A DNA stretch of 64,000 nt from Methanocalculus taiwanensis (GTDB taxonomy: Archaea; Halobacteriota; Methanomicrobia; Methanomicrobiales; Methanocorpusculaceae), in contig NZ_VOTZ01000001.1 in assembly GCF_024372745.1 (NCBI RefSeq), positions 1-64,000 on the forward strand, written 5' to 3'. The notes beneath the pieces are model-generated. The model made no database searches, was not told where the DNA came from, and saw nothing but the letters and a program-made list of their open reading frames with translations. The translations under genes were made by a program, and so were the position numbers. This document shows positions 16,138 through 27,500 of this stretch, piece by piece. Within the stretch, counting starts at the first letter, position 1. Each line of letters begins with the position of its first letter.

Positions 16138-19100
16138 ATGCCATCCCCAGGATCTGGTGATCCGCAGATCTCTCTCCTCTACGTGGATGACGAGCCGGCG
16201 CTCCTTGAGATTGGAAAAGCATTTCTTGAATTAAGCACCGGGATCCTGGTTGATACGCAGGAGACGGCAATTGATGCACTTCATATGCTTGAAACGAAAT
16301 CCTATGATGCGATCATCTCCGATTACCAGATGCCCGATATGGATGGGATCGAATTTTTAAAAGTCCTGAGGGAGAAGGGTGATACAACCCCGTTCATCAT
16401 CTTCACCGGAAAGGGGCGGGAAGAAGTTGTTATTGAAGCATTTGATGCGGGCGCGGATTTTTATATTCAGAAAGGCGGCGATCCAAAGTCGCAGTTTGCC
16501 GAGCTCGAGAGGAAAGTAAGGAGGGCGGTTGATCTCCACCGGGCAGAGAGGGCGACCAGGGAGAGCGAGGAGCGGTTCAAGAGGGTGATGAGCCTTGTTC
16601 CGGATATGATCTCAATCCATGATCCAAAGATGACGATCCTCTACAGCAACTGGATGGGTTTTGGGGCTGTACCGGAAGAGAAACGGCAGGTACAGACGAA
16701 ATGTTACATGACATACAGGGATTTTAATGAGATCTGCCCGGACTGCCAGGCAAAAGAGGTAATTGCCTCAAAGAAGCCGTTCCAGAAAGAGGTGCTGCTC
16801 CCCGATGGCAGATGGATCGATCTCCGGGTCATACCTGCTTTGGATGAAGATGGGAACGTCGAATTCTTTCTGGAGTGGGTACGGGATATCTCAGAGAGAA
16901 AGAAAGCTACATCCGAAATATCAGAGGCCGGGCGGCTGCTTGAAGGCATGCTGAATGGTGTTCCGGATATCATCGGGCTCCAAAAACCGGATCATACCAT
17001 TATCAGGTACAATAAAGCCGGCTACGATACCCTCAATATGACCCCCGGCGAGGTTGAGGGCAGGCGCTGCTATGAGCTGATCGGAAGGGATGAGCCCTGT
17101 GAGATCTGTGCGACAAGCGAGGCAGTTGCTACAGGAAAAGCCGTGACCTTAGAGAAGTTCATCCCTGAATGGCAGAAGTACTTCCAGTGCACAAGCAACC
17201 CCGTATTCGGGGATGATGGGAACCTGGAACTCGTTATCGAGCGGCTTCATGACATCAGTGACCAGAAACAAACAGAGAAGGCACTCCGTGAGAGTGAGGA
17301 GAAGTATAGGACACTGGTAAACAAGGCAAGCCAGATGCTCTTCCTCCACGATCAACACGGTGCAATCCTTGATGTCAACCAGAAGGCAATAGAGAGCACC
17401 GGATATACCCGTGAAGAGCTTCTCTCGATGAATATCGCGGATATAGATCCGGATACAGATGAATATCCCTTTATACAATGGCTCTGGCAGGAAGCGCCAC
17501 TGCTGGAGGAGAAGATCTTTGAGACACGGCACCGGATGAAGGATGGATCGATCTATCCCGCTGAGGTGCATGCAACCAGGGTACAGATCGCGGGCGAGCC
17601 CTGCATCCTGGCACTCGCAACCGATATTACAAGCCGCAAGCAGTATGAGGCAGCACTTCAGGAGAGCGAGGAGAAGTTCCGGGGCATCATCGAGAATCTT
17701 CAGGATATCTACTACAGGACCGATGCTGACGGAAAAGTCACGATGCTGAGCCCCTCAGCAGCTGGAATCTTTGGGTATGATACAACAGACGAGGTCCTCG
17801 GAAAGCCCGCCTCTGATTTCTGGGTACATCCTGAAGAGCGGAAGGAGATTTTGAGGCGTATTGCAGGGGAGGGAGAAGTGCAGGATTATGAAGTCACGCT
17901 CAAAAAGGCTGATGGAAGCTTCCTCCCTGTTTCAGTATCCTGCCGCCAGGCATATGATCGTTTGGGCAAAAGAACAGGAATTGAGGGAATTATAAGGGAC
18001 ATTACTGAACGAAAGAATGCAGAGGAGAAACTCAGGGAGAGTGAAGAGAAGTACCGGCTCATTGCAGACAATACCGCAGATACGATATGGATCGCTGATC
18101 TCAACCTCCAAATCCAGTATATCAGCCCTTCTGTCCAAAAGATGCGGGGATATACCCCGGAAGAGGTGATGGGGCAGTCTTTACAGGAGATGCTGACACC
18201 CGGATCATTTGAATCTGTACAAAAACAATTTGCCAGGGAGATGGCGTTTGAAGCAACAGGAAAGGCCGATCCGGAGAGGACGATTTCAATAGAGTTTGAG
18301 AAGTACCACAAGGATGGATCGACGATACTTGTTGAGAATGCGGTCCGGTTCCTCCGCGATCAGGATGGCCGGCCGACCGGTATTATCGGGGTATCACGGG
18401 ATATCACCGAAAGGAAAGAGGCTGAAGTTGCGCTCAGGGAGAGCGAGGAGAAGTACCGGCTCATCGCAGAGAATACCGCAGATAATATCTGGATCTTTGA
18501 TATGGACTTTTCACTCCGGTACATCAGTCCGTCAGTTCTAAAGATGAAGGGTTTCACGGTTGAGGAATCACTCGCGCAGACCGTCGAAGAGAAATTGACC
18601 TCTGCCTCATATGCAGCACTTCTGGATCTGTTTAACAAGGAAATGGAAATCGAAGCATCCGGCACCGCTGACCCGGACAGAACCGTATCATTTGAGACAG
18701 AAGAGTATTGCAAAGATGGATCGACGATACTGGTTGAGAACTCAACCCGGCTGCTCCGGGATGAGGAGGGCAGACCCGTTGGAATACTCGGAGTATCACG
18801 TGACATCACGAAGCGAAAGGAGATGGAGAGGGCCATCCAGAGCCAGCTTGACCTGATCGAGGGCCTCTTTGAGAGCCTCCCCCTCGGAGTCATTATCTTT
18901 GATACATCCGGGACGATACTCCGAATGAACGGGGGAGTTGAGGAGATCACCGGATATACGCCAGAGGAGATCCCGACTGTCGATGAGTGGTTCCTCAGGG
19001 CATACCCTGATCCTGCCTACCGGGATAAAGTGCGCTCCATCTGGAATAATGAGAAAAATGGGAAGGTAACGGTCCGTGAGTTCAAGGTCACCTGCAAGGA

Positions 19101-20598
19101 TGGCACAGTGAAGGATATCGAATTCCATGCAGCATTTCTTACAGATGGCAGGGTAATCGTGACGAACTCAGATGTGACAGAGCGGAGGGGGGCTGAAGAG
19201 GCACTCAGGCAGTCTGAGGCGGAGAAGGGAGCGCTATTAAATGCACTTCCTGTAATGCTCGCATATTATGACATGGATTTAAGATTAATCTATGCAAACA
19301 AGGTATCTGGCGATTCTGTCGGTGAGAGTGCGGCAGATCTTGCAGGACGCCACTGCTATGAGATCTGGCACAATCGATCAGAGCCCTGTCCTGACTGCCC
19401 GGTGCTCAGATCCATGGCTACCGGGAAGATTGAAGAGGGCGAAGTAACGGTGCCGGATGGCAGGATCTTCATGATCAGGGGTTGCCCGATCTATGATCAG
19501 GAGGGTGGGATCAGGGGGCTGATCGAGTTTGGGATGGATATTACAGAGAGGAAACTGGCAGAACGTGCGTTGAATGCGGCTCAGATGCGGCTCAAAGAAG
19601 TGAATGAAATCGCCCATATCGGCACATGGAACTGGGTGATCGAGACCGATAGCCTCACATGGTCAGAAGAGCTGTTTGAGATCGTCGGGTGGGATCCTGA
19701 CCTTCCCGAGCCAGGATATCACGAATTATCTCAGATCTATACTCCGTTCAGCTGGAGCCTTCTGAATGACGCGGTTGATTGCGCAATTAAAACAGGTAAA
19801 TCCTATAATCTTGAACTTGAGTTGATCCGGCCTGATGGCACCATGCGATGGATCTATGTCTATGGGGGCGTTAAAAAGGATCCTCACGGTGCAATAATCG
19901 GGCTTCATGGAACAGTACAGGACATTACCGAACGTAAACTTGCAGAAGATGCCCTGCAGACAGCAAATAAGAAACTCCAGATCCTCTCGAGTATCACCCG
20001 GCATGATATCCAGAACCGGATCATGGCGCTGATGGGATACCTCGACCTGATAAGTCCTGAGATTGATGATCCAACGTTATCCAGGTACCTGAGAGGGATA
20101 GAGGAAGCAGGCAACGATATCCAGCGGCAGATCGAGTTCACCCGGACCTATGAGGAGCTCGGGGTGAAAAAAGCGGCGTGGCAGGGAATCGATGAACTTC
20201 TCTCTTTAATCTGCGATGCAGAACTGCCTGTTCATGTAGATTGCAGTGGATACCGGGTGCTTGCCGATCCGATGATTGAAAAGGTCTTTTCGAACCTGAT
20301 GGATAACACCAAACGGCATGCCGAAGGTGCGAGCCGGGTGGAGATTCGGTGCGAGAAGCGGGACGGGAAGCTTGCGATCATCTGGGAAGATGATGGGCCT
20401 GGCATTCCCGACGACCAGAAGGAGCGGATCTTTGAGCGGGGGTATGGAAAGAATATGGGACTTGGGCTCTTCCTCTCCCGGGAGATACTGGTAATCACCG
20501 GGATTAATATGAAAGAGACCGGGGAGTATGGAAGAGGAGCGAGATTTGAGATTCTGGTTCCGGCCGGGGCATGGCAGAAGAGTGATTTCGAGACCTGA
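16138..20598 (+). CDS. Hybrid sensor kinase: receiver, nine PAS domains, histidine kinase
   Basis: This 1486-residue soluble protein begins with a receiver domain (about 8-130; acidic pair in YVDDEP, phospho-acceptor Asp62 in SDYQMPDMDG, conserved Lys in IQKGGDP). It continues with nine PAS domains at roughly 140, 265, 385, 507, 633, 768, 900, 1024 and 1145. It ends with a kinase region whose acceptor is His1289 (SSITRHDIQN), an N-box (NLMDNTKRHAEGA) and G-boxes (EDDGPGIPD, GLGLFLSREI). Three PAS domains carry a CY...C..C cysteine pattern. PAS5 and PAS6 are near copies. No transmembrane segment is visible, so it should sense cytoplasmic signals. It lies 16 bases before a similar kinase gene. 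Confidence 0.92.
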   Translation: MPSPGSGDPQISLLYVDDEPALLEIGKAFLELSTGILVDTQETAIDALHMLETKSYDAIISDYQMPDMDGIEFLKVLREKGDTTPFIIFTGKGREEVVIEAFDAGADFYIQKGGDPKSQFAELERKVRRAVDLHRAERATRESEERFKRVMSLVPDMISIHDPKMTILYSNWMGFGAVPEEKRQVQTKCYMTYRDFNEICPDCQAKEVIASKKPFQKEVLLPDGRWIDLRVIPALDEDGNVEFFLEWVRDISERKKATSEISEAGRLLEGMLNGVPDIIGLQKPDHTIIRYNKAGYDTLNMTPGEVEGRRCYELIGRDEPCEICATSEAVATGKAVTLEKFIPEWQKYFQCTSNPVFGDDGNLELVIERLHDISDQKQTEKALRESEEKYRTLVNKASQMLFLHDQHGAILDVNQKAIESTGYTREELLSMNIADIDPDTDEYPFIQWLWQEAPLLEEKIFETRHRMKDGSIYPAEVHATRVQIAGEPCILALATDITSRKQYEAALQESEEKFRGIIENLQDIYYRTDADGKVTMLSPSAAGIFGYDTTDEVLGKPASDFWVHPEERKEILRRIAGEGEVQDYEVTLKKADGSFLPVSVSCRQAYDRLGKRTGIEGIIRDITERKNAEEKLRESEEKYRLIADNTADTIWIADLNLQIQYISPSVQKMRGYTPEEVMGQSLQEMLTPGSFESVQKQFAREMAFEATGKADPERTISIEFEKYHKDGSTILVENAVRFLRDQDGRPTGIIGVSRDITERKEAEVALRESEEKYRLIAENTADNIWIFDMDFSLRYISPSVLKMKGFTVEESLAQTVEEKLTSASYAALLDLFNKEMEIEASGTADPDRTVSFETEEYCKDGSTILVENSTRLLRDEEGRPVGILGVSRDITKRKEMERAIQSQLDLIEGLFESLPLGVIIFDTSGTILRMNGGVEEITGYTPEEIPTVDEWFLRAYPDPAYRDKVRSIWNNEKNGKVTVREFKVTCKDGTVKDIEFHAAFLTDGRVIVTNSDVTERRGAEEALRQSEAEKGALLNALPVMLAYYDMDLRLIYANKVSGDSVGESAADLAGRHCYEIWHNRSEPCPDCPVLRSMATGKIEEGEVTVPDGRIFMIRGCPIYDQEGGIRGLIEFGMDITERKLAERALNAAQMRLKEVNEIAHIGTWNWVIETDSLTWSEELFEIVGWDPDLPEPGYHELSQIYTPFSWSLLNDAVDCAIKTGKSYNLELELIRPDGTMRWIYVYGGVKKDPHGAIIGLHGTVQDITERKLAEDALQTANKKLQILSSITRHDIQNRIMALMGYLDLISPEIDDPTLSRYLRGIEEAGNDIQRQIEFTRTYEELGVKKAAWQGIDELLSLICDAELPVHVDCSGYRVLADPMIEKVFSNLMDNTKRHAEGASRVEIRCEKRDGKLAIIWEDDGPGIPDDQKERIFERGYGKNMGLGLFLSREILVITGINMKETGEYGRGARFEILVPAGAWQKSDFET

Positions 20599-20614
20599 TT
20601 CCCATTCGGGCTGA

Positions 20615-23600
20615 ATGATTGAGAAGGTATTTTCAACTTCAATGTTCATCATACAGTCAATGAGAGAGACAGAAGCTGAGGCCGTGCCAATCTCCGTTCT
20701 GTATGTAGATGACGAGCCTGCGCTTCTTGAAATAGGAAAGCTCTTCATTGAGCAGAGCGGGGATAATAGCGTCACAACGGCATTGGATGCAGAAGAGGCG
20801 ATCCGGCTTATCGATGACCAGCATTTTGATGTGATCGTCTCAGACTACCAGATGCCCGGGATGAATGGGATCGCGTTTCTCAAACACCTGAGGCAATCTG
20901 GCAATACCATTCCATTCATCATCTTCACCGGAAGAGGGCGGGAGGAGGTGGTGATCGAGGCACTCAACAGCGGCGCAGACTTCTACCTCCAGAAGGGCGG
21001 TGATCCGAGATCCCAGTTTGCCGAACTGACCAATATGATCCGTGCCGCCGTCAGCCGGATAATGGCTGAGAAGCTTACAAAAGAAAGTGAAAAACGGCTG
21101 TATGATATCATCCAGTTCCTCCCCGACCCCACATTCGCAATCGATGCTGAAGGCATTGTGATCGCCTGGAACCAGGCAATAGAAGAGATGACCGGGATCT
21201 CAGCAAAAGATATGGTCGGGAAAGGCGATTACGAATATGCAATCCCCTTTTACGGGGAACGCCGGCCGATCCTGATCGATCTCGTCTCCTTATCTGATGA
21301 GGATCTGCTGCATTCAAAATACGCATCCATCAGGAGGGAAGGGGACACACTCATCGCCGAGACATCACTGCCGCGGCCTCTGGGCAGGTATGCGATCCTC
21401 GCCGGGAAGGCATCCCCCCTGTATGATGAGAACGGAGATATCGTCGGGTCGATCGAGACCATCCGGGACATCACAGAGCAGAGGCATTCGGAAGAGGCAC
21501 TTGTAGAGAGCGAAGAGCGATACAGGCTCACGCTGGATGCTGCCAATGACGGGATCTGGGACTGGGATATTGCCACCGGAAGCGCCTTCTTCAGCCCACG
21601 CTGGTATTCGATGCTCGGGTATGAGCCGGGCGAGATGCCGGGATCTTATGCAAACTGGAGGGCACTTGTCCACCCCGACGATGTCGAGGAGGCTGAAGCG
21701 TATATTCAGAACCATATCCGGGAGGGGAAGGGGAATTTCCAGCTTGAGTTCCGGATGCAGACAAAAGACGGGGGCTGGAGATGGATCCTTGCCAGAGGAA
21801 AGATCATAGGCCGTGATGCAGAGGGAAGACCGCTCCGCCTCCTTGGAACCCATACCGACATCACCGAGCGGAAGGAGGCAGAGAAAGCATTACAGAAGAG
21901 CGAACGGCTGTATAGGCTGATCACCGAGAATATGACCGAGACGATCTCGATCATGAATCTATCGCTCTCCTTCATCTATATCAGCCCATCAATTGAATCC
22001 CTGCGTGGGCTCACCGTTCAGGAGGCATTGAGCCAGCCACTGGATTTTGTGCTGGCACCGGAGTCTCTGATGATTGCCCGGCAGACCTTCCATGAGGCAC
22101 TTGAACGGGAGGCATCCGGAGAACCTGTTGGTGTTGTCAGCCTTGATCTTGAGACGTACCGAAAGGATGGTACAACAATCTGGGTGAATAATACGATGAC
22201 CTTCCTCCGTGACAGCGATGGGGTTGCCACTGCAATCCTCATCGTCGGCCGCGATGTTACCAAGAGGAAGGAGGCCGAGCTTGAAGCCGAAAGGAACAAC
22301 CGTCTCATCGAGGCGATGCTGGATGGGATCCCCGATATCGTCGGCCTTCAGCTTCCTGATCATACCATCCTAAGGTACAACAAGGCAGGCTATGAGATCC
22401 TCGGCATGACTCCTGATGAGGCAAGGGGGAAAAGATGTTATGAGCTAATCGGGCGGATCAGCCCCTGTGAGATATGTGCCACCTCAAAGGCGGTTCTATC
22501 AAAGAAGCAGGAGAAAGTCGAGCGGTACATCCCGGAACTTGGAATGTTCATGGAATGCACAAGCAACCCGGTTCTTGACGAGAACCAGGAGATTGAGCTG
22601 ATCATAGAGGTCCTCCATGACATCACCGAACGAAAAATCTCAGAAGAACAGCTCATTCTCAAGGATGCAGCCATCGAAGCATCATTAAACGGCCTTGTAA
22701 TCACCGATCTCTCCGGTGGGATCACTTATGCGAACCCTGCGTTCCTTGCCATGTGGGGGGCATCGGATCAGGACGAGGCAATCGGCAGATCTATTCTTTC
22801 TCTCTGGACTGCCGAAGAAAGCGGCCGGGAGATCGCTGATGCAATCCTCGGGACAGGCAGGTGGTCTGGCGAGGTTGTGGGAAAAAGAAAGGATGGATCA
22901 GAGATCGTCGTTGAGCTTGCCACCACCCTTGTCCGTGACGCATCCGGCACACCGATTGCAATGATGGGCTCCTGTATCGATATCACCTGGCGAAAACAGG
23001 AGGAAAGAGCGCTTCAGAGGGCCAACAAGAAACTCCAGATCCTCTCCAGTGTCACCCGGCATGATATCCAGAACAAGATCATGGCGATAGACGGCTACAT
23101 CTGGCTGAAGAGAGAGCAGGAAGGGGAGCAGCAGGATACGTTCCTTGACGATATCGAAAAGGCGGTCAAATCCATCGAACGGCAGATCGAGTTTACCCGC
23201 GAGTATGAGAGTCTGGGTGTGCAGTCGCCCACATGGCTTCCATTCACTGCGTTGATCAAGGCAGTCGATGATGGAGAACTGCCGATCATCCGGCACCTCT
23301 GCGACGAACTCATCGTCTTTGCCGATCCGATGATCCAGAAGGTCTTTTTCAACCTGATGGAGAACACGATCCGGCATGCCGAAGGGGCAAGCCGGGTGGA
23401 GATCCGGTGTGAGGAGCAGAAGGGGCAGCTTGTGATCACCTGGGAGGATGATGGACCCGGGATCCCCGACAGCGAAAAGGAGCGGATCTTTGAGAGGGGG
23501 TTTGGGAAGAACACCGGTTTTGGGCTCTTCCTTGTACGCGAGATCCTGGCGATCACCGGAATTTCGATTGAAGAGAACGGGAAATATGGAGAAGGAGCGA

Positions 23601-23641
23601 GGTTTGAGATGCGGGTTCCCGAAGGGGGATGGCGGAAATAA
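20615..23641 (+). CDS. Hybrid sensor kinase: receiver, five PAS domains, histidine kinase
   Basis: This protein has up to 1008 residues: a receiver (acceptor Asp77 in SDYQMPGMNG), five PAS domains (about 155-285, 295-420, 427-553, 558-672, 680-795) and a kinase region with His816 in SSVTRHDIQN, an N-box NLMENTIRHAEGA and G-boxes EDDGPGIPD and GFGLFLVREI. The fourth PAS has the CYELIGR..PCEIC pattern also seen in the preceding kinase. It is soluble. The true start may be the ATG at 20660, which gives an N-terminal length like the neighbouring hybrid kinases. It follows the 16138 gene by 16 bases, so the two are probably co-transcribed, and the methyltransferase gene at 23707 could be part of the same unit. 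Confidence 0.92.
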   Translation: MIEKVFSTSMFIIQSMRETEAEAVPISVLYVDDEPALLEIGKLFIEQSGDNSVTTALDAEEAIRLIDDQHFDVIVSDYQMPGMNGIAFLKHLRQSGNTIPFIIFTGRGREEVVIEALNSGADFYLQKGGDPRSQFAELTNMIRAAVSRIMAEKLTKESEKRLYDIIQFLPDPTFAIDAEGIVIAWNQAIEEMTGISAKDMVGKGDYEYAIPFYGERRPILIDLVSLSDEDLLHSKYASIRREGDTLIAETSLPRPLGRYAILAGKASPLYDENGDIVGSIETIRDITEQRHSEEALVESEERYRLTLDAANDGIWDWDIATGSAFFSPRWYSMLGYEPGEMPGSYANWRALVHPDDVEEAEAYIQNHIREGKGNFQLEFRMQTKDGGWRWILARGKIIGRDAEGRPLRLLGTHTDITERKEAEKALQKSERLYRLITENMTETISIMNLSLSFIYISPSIESLRGLTVQEALSQPLDFVLAPESLMIARQTFHEALEREASGEPVGVVSLDLETYRKDGTTIWVNNTMTFLRDSDGVATAILIVGRDVTKRKEAELEAERNNRLIEAMLDGIPDIVGLQLPDHTILRYNKAGYEILGMTPDEARGKRCYELIGRISPCEICATSKAVLSKKQEKVERYIPELGMFMECTSNPVLDENQEIELIIEVLHDITERKISEEQLILKDAAIEASLNGLVITDLSGGITYANPAFLAMWGASDQDEAIGRSILSLWTAEESGREIADAILGTGRWSGEVVGKRKDGSEIVVELATTLVRDASGTPIAMMGSCIDITWRKQEERALQRANKKLQILSSVTRHDIQNKIMAIDGYIWLKREQEGEQQDTFLDDIEKAVKSIERQIEFTREYESLGVQSPTWLPFTALIKAVDDGELPIIRHLCDELIVFADPMIQKVFFNLMENTIRHAEGASRVEIRCEEQKGQLVITWEDDGPGIPDSEKERIFERGFGKNTGFGLFLVREILAITGISIEENGKYGEGARFEMRVPEGGWRK

Positions 23642-23706
23642 TCAGATGAATAATCCTCATAATCTCCATTATTCTCTCATTTTTGCAGAAAAATAGCTGA
23701 TGCCAT

Positions 23707-24561
23707 ATGGTACACCACACAACCATCGACTGGAACGATGCCTGGAAGAGGCAGCAGAGAGAACACGAGAGGTGCGGAACAAGGGATCGTCAATCAAATA
23801 TCTGGGAGACTATTGATGCCGCACGGATGTTTGCCAGGATGTGGAAGAATGATACCGGAGGGCGGATCAGAAAGACCATAGAGGATCTCCCGCTCACACC
23901 AAATTCACGGGTTCTGGATATCGGATCCGGACCAGGTACCATTGCTTTTCCCATCTCAAAACTGGTCGCCCATGTCACCGCAGTCGAGCCATCAGAGGGG
24001 ATGTGCACGGTCTTTTCCGAGATGATAAGAGAAGAGGGATGCAACACTATCAGGCTCGTCAGAAAACGGTGGGAAGATGTTGATATTCAGGAGGATCTTG
24101 AACCACCCTATGACGTGGTCTTTGCCTCATATTCCCTGAATGTACCGGATCTCAGGGACGCCATAGAGAAGATGCAGGAGGCTTCATCAAAATATATCGC
24201 CATTTACTGGTTTACTGGCGAGAGCACGTGGGATGCAATGTCGCGTGATCTCTGGCCACAGCTCCATGGATTGGATTTTGTTCCCGCCCCAACATGTGAT
24301 CTCATCTATAATCTCCTCTATTCAATGGGCATCTATCCGAATATCGAAGTATTCCCGCTTGAACATAACAACAGTTTTGACTCCCTTGATGATGCCGTTA
24401 CACATTTCTCAGGGAGGGTCTTTGCAGACGGTGACGAGCAGAAAGCATGTGTCCGGAGATATCTCAGGGAGAGAGTCATGCATCACAATGATCAGATTAT
24501 CATACCCGGACACTCAGTCCGCGTGCGGATCTGGTGGGAAAAAGGGGATCCTGGAGCATAA
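23707..24561 (+). CDS. Class I SAM-dependent methyltransferase, copy 2
   Basis: This 284-residue paralogue of the protein encoded at 6962-7807 keeps motif I (LDIGSGPG), the ITAVEP-like acidic strand (VTAVEPSEGM), YDVVFASYSLNVPD and the WFTGESTWDAMSRDLWPQLH segment. Well over half the residues look identical to copy 1 along the whole length, so a duplication is likely. It follows the tandem hybrid kinase genes by 65 bases on the same strand and is convergent with a third hybrid kinase, ten bases end to end. The upstream stretch shares the bases TAGCTGATGC with the copy 1 start region. The substrate is unknown. Confidence 0.8.
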   Translation: MVHHTTIDWNDAWKRQQREHERCGTRDRQSNIWETIDAARMFARMWKNDTGGRIRKTIEDLPLTPNSRVLDIGSGPGTIAFPISKLVAHVTAVEPSEGMCTVFSEMIREEGCNTIRLVRKRWEDVDIQEDLEPPYDVVFASYSLNVPDLRDAIEKMQEASSKYIAIYWFTGESTWDAMSRDLWPQLHGLDFVPAPTCDLIYNLLYSMGIYPNIEVFPLEHNNSFDSLDDAVTHFSGRVFADGDEQKACVRRYLRERVMHHNDQIIIPGHSVRVRIWWEKGDPGA

Positions 24562-24571
24562 AAGGGGAGGG

Positions 24572-27500
24572 TTATTCCGGATTGTTTCGTCTGAAACGCC
24601 CACCAGGCACATGAATCACAAATCGTGCCCCCTCTCCATACACTCCGTCTTCTGAAATTGAGATGTCAGTGATCGAAAGGATCTCTTTGGTAAAAAATAA
24701 TCCCAATCCTGTGTTTTTACCAACCCCACGATTAAAAATCCGCTCTTTCTCGCCATCCGGGACACCTACACCGTCATCTTCCCAGATTAGCTTTAGTTCA
24801 GTATCATCCACATGACAGTAGATATGAATATGTGTCGCCCCTTCAGCATGGAGGAGAGTATTCTGTAGCAGGTTTGCAAAAACCCTCTCGAGCATGGAAT
24901 CAGCAAATATTGAGAATTCGAGACATTCACAGTGAATAGGAATGCGATCTTCCCTGATCATATCAATCGTGTTTTTCACTGAAATCCAGAGAGGCGCCTT
25001 CACCCCCAGTTGTTCATACTCGCGGGTAAACTCGATCTGATGCTGAATCATTGTCACCGCATGATTGACACTCTGCATTCGCTCTTTTTGCTTCGGGGAT
25101 TCAATATCTCTCTCTATGAACGACAGGTAGCCGGCGACGATCATAATCTGGTTGAGAATATCATGGCGGGTGATGGATGAGAGGAGATTCAGTTTCTTAT
25201 TGGTCTTTGTGAGGGCGTCCTTTGCCAGCTTCTCTTCTGTCACATCACGAAGTGAGATCAGATCGGCAGGTTTTCCTTCATAGGAGATCACCTTGCCGAC
25301 ACTCTGCACGATGATTTCCCTTCCCTTTGCCGTAATCACGTGATATTCAGAGATATATCCATCATGACCGGCCTGGATCATAGAGAAATCCTTCAGCACC
25401 AGCTCTCTTGAGGTCAATGCGATATAATCAAGCACATTCTTTCCAATTGCTTCAGATGGATCGGACAGATCAATTGTTCTGGCAACTGCACTGTTCCCAA
25501 AGAGAATTGTTCCACTGAAATCAGTTATCAGGACGCCATCAAAGGCATTTTCGACGAGAGACCGGAATTTTTGTTCACTCTCGCGGAGGGCTGATTCCGC
25601 CTTCTTTCTCTGGGAGATATCCCGGACGATACAAAAAATTAATTTTTTATTCGAGAAGAATGCAGCATTTGTACTTATTTCAACTTCAATTGTACTTCCA
25701 TCCTTTCTCCTGTGAACAGTCTCAAAATGATCCCCTGCCTCATCGATAGTCTGTATCATCTCGTGGAGCTGAGCAGCGGTGCTTTGATCGTCCCAGTCCC
25801 AGACATGGAGTTGTTGGACCTCATCAACACTATACCCAAGCATGTCTGCAAACCGCGTGTTCGTCTCAATTGCCCTGCCGTTCTCATCCAGGAGAACAAT
25901 TCCATCACGTGACTGATCAACAAGAATTCGCCGCCTGACCAGCTCGTCATGGAGAGCCTGCTCAGTCTGCTTCCTTTTGGTGATATCACGGACCGAAAGA
26001 ATGATTGCCCTGGCTCCCTCGAAGGTAATTGATTTACCGATCGCCTCAACCCATATCTCCTGGTCATCTGAGGTAGAAACGAGATATTCTGCAAGGAAGT
26101 CATCATCTCCGGATGCCATCTTCTGTATATTGGAGATCGCATCGTCACGAGATCCGGGAGCAATATAATCGATGATATTTGCTCTGCCGATCAGCTCCCG
26201 GTAATGCTCCTCATCGAGTACGGTACCTGCACTTGGATTTGTGAAGAGAATAGTGCCATCCGGAGAGATAATCACGATACCGTCAAGAATATCATCTACA
26301 AGAGTACGGAACTTTTCCTCGCTATCGGAGAGTTCACTCAGGGCATGCAGCCTCCCGATCTCGGCAGATGCCTTGGCGGCAAGAATATCTAGTGTCTCCT
26401 TCGCCGAGATTGGGAGATGCAGCTGATCTCTCTTCAGGATGCAGAGGAAACCAATAACCACATTCTCGCCTGATAGCAACGGGGTCGCTGCACACCCACG
26501 GAATGGCTCTTTCCAGATAGTGCTGCATCCGGGGAAGAGTTCAGGGAGATTATCAGGATAAAAAATGAATCCTTTCTCCAGAACAGCTTCGCAGGGCGTT
26601 CCCTGGATGGTAAAAGAATACCCAGGGATCACTTCTCCATCAAGTACCATCGAGAGCACAAAAACCGTCTCCTGATTCGGCTTGATCTCCCCGATCATCA
26701 CACAATCTGCCCCGAGCCATTCTGATACGCTTTTTACCATCCGCTCAAGGGATTTCATTCCGGTGGTTCCGACCATACTTGAAAGAAGTGTTCCCAATGC
26801 CATCTCAGCTGCTTTCATGGAAGTGATGTTCTCAATTGAGGAGAGAATATAGGGAGCATTGTCCATGATGATGAGACGTGAGTAAAATCGGCAGATATAT
26901 TCCTCACCTCTTTTTGAACGGGTTCGCAATTCCATACCGGAAACACACCCATCCCTCTGAAGTGCCGACGTGAAAGCAGCTGATTCATTCCTATCAATGA
27001 ATATCCCGATCTCTTCTGCGGTCTTTCCAATCACCTCCTCGCGAGTATATCCGTTCACATTCTGAAACATCTGGTTGACATCAACAAAGACACCATCAGA
27101 TGCCGAAACAAGCGTTAATATGATGGGGTTGTCCTTAAAGAGGGTAGAGAACCACACCTCCGAAGAACGGAGCGCCTTCTGTGCCAGCATCTGTTCTGTT
27201 ACATCCCGAATCGAGAGAAGCAGGGCCGGAGAATGTTTGTATTCGATAAATTTACCGATACATTCAAGATTCTTCTTACCTCCAGTAAGCGTTCGAATCG
27301 TATAATTCACGAGAAAACTGTCAAATCCACCCGCTACTTCGGCAAGATCCAGGATCGCCCTCTCACGATCATCCGGGGAATCAAGATAATCAAGTATATT
27401 CAGAGGTGCCTTTGTATCGTGTTTTGTTTCATCGAGATCGATGATCTCAAATGCTCTCTGGTTCGCAAAGAGAACCGTACCGGTGAAATCGGTAATGACA

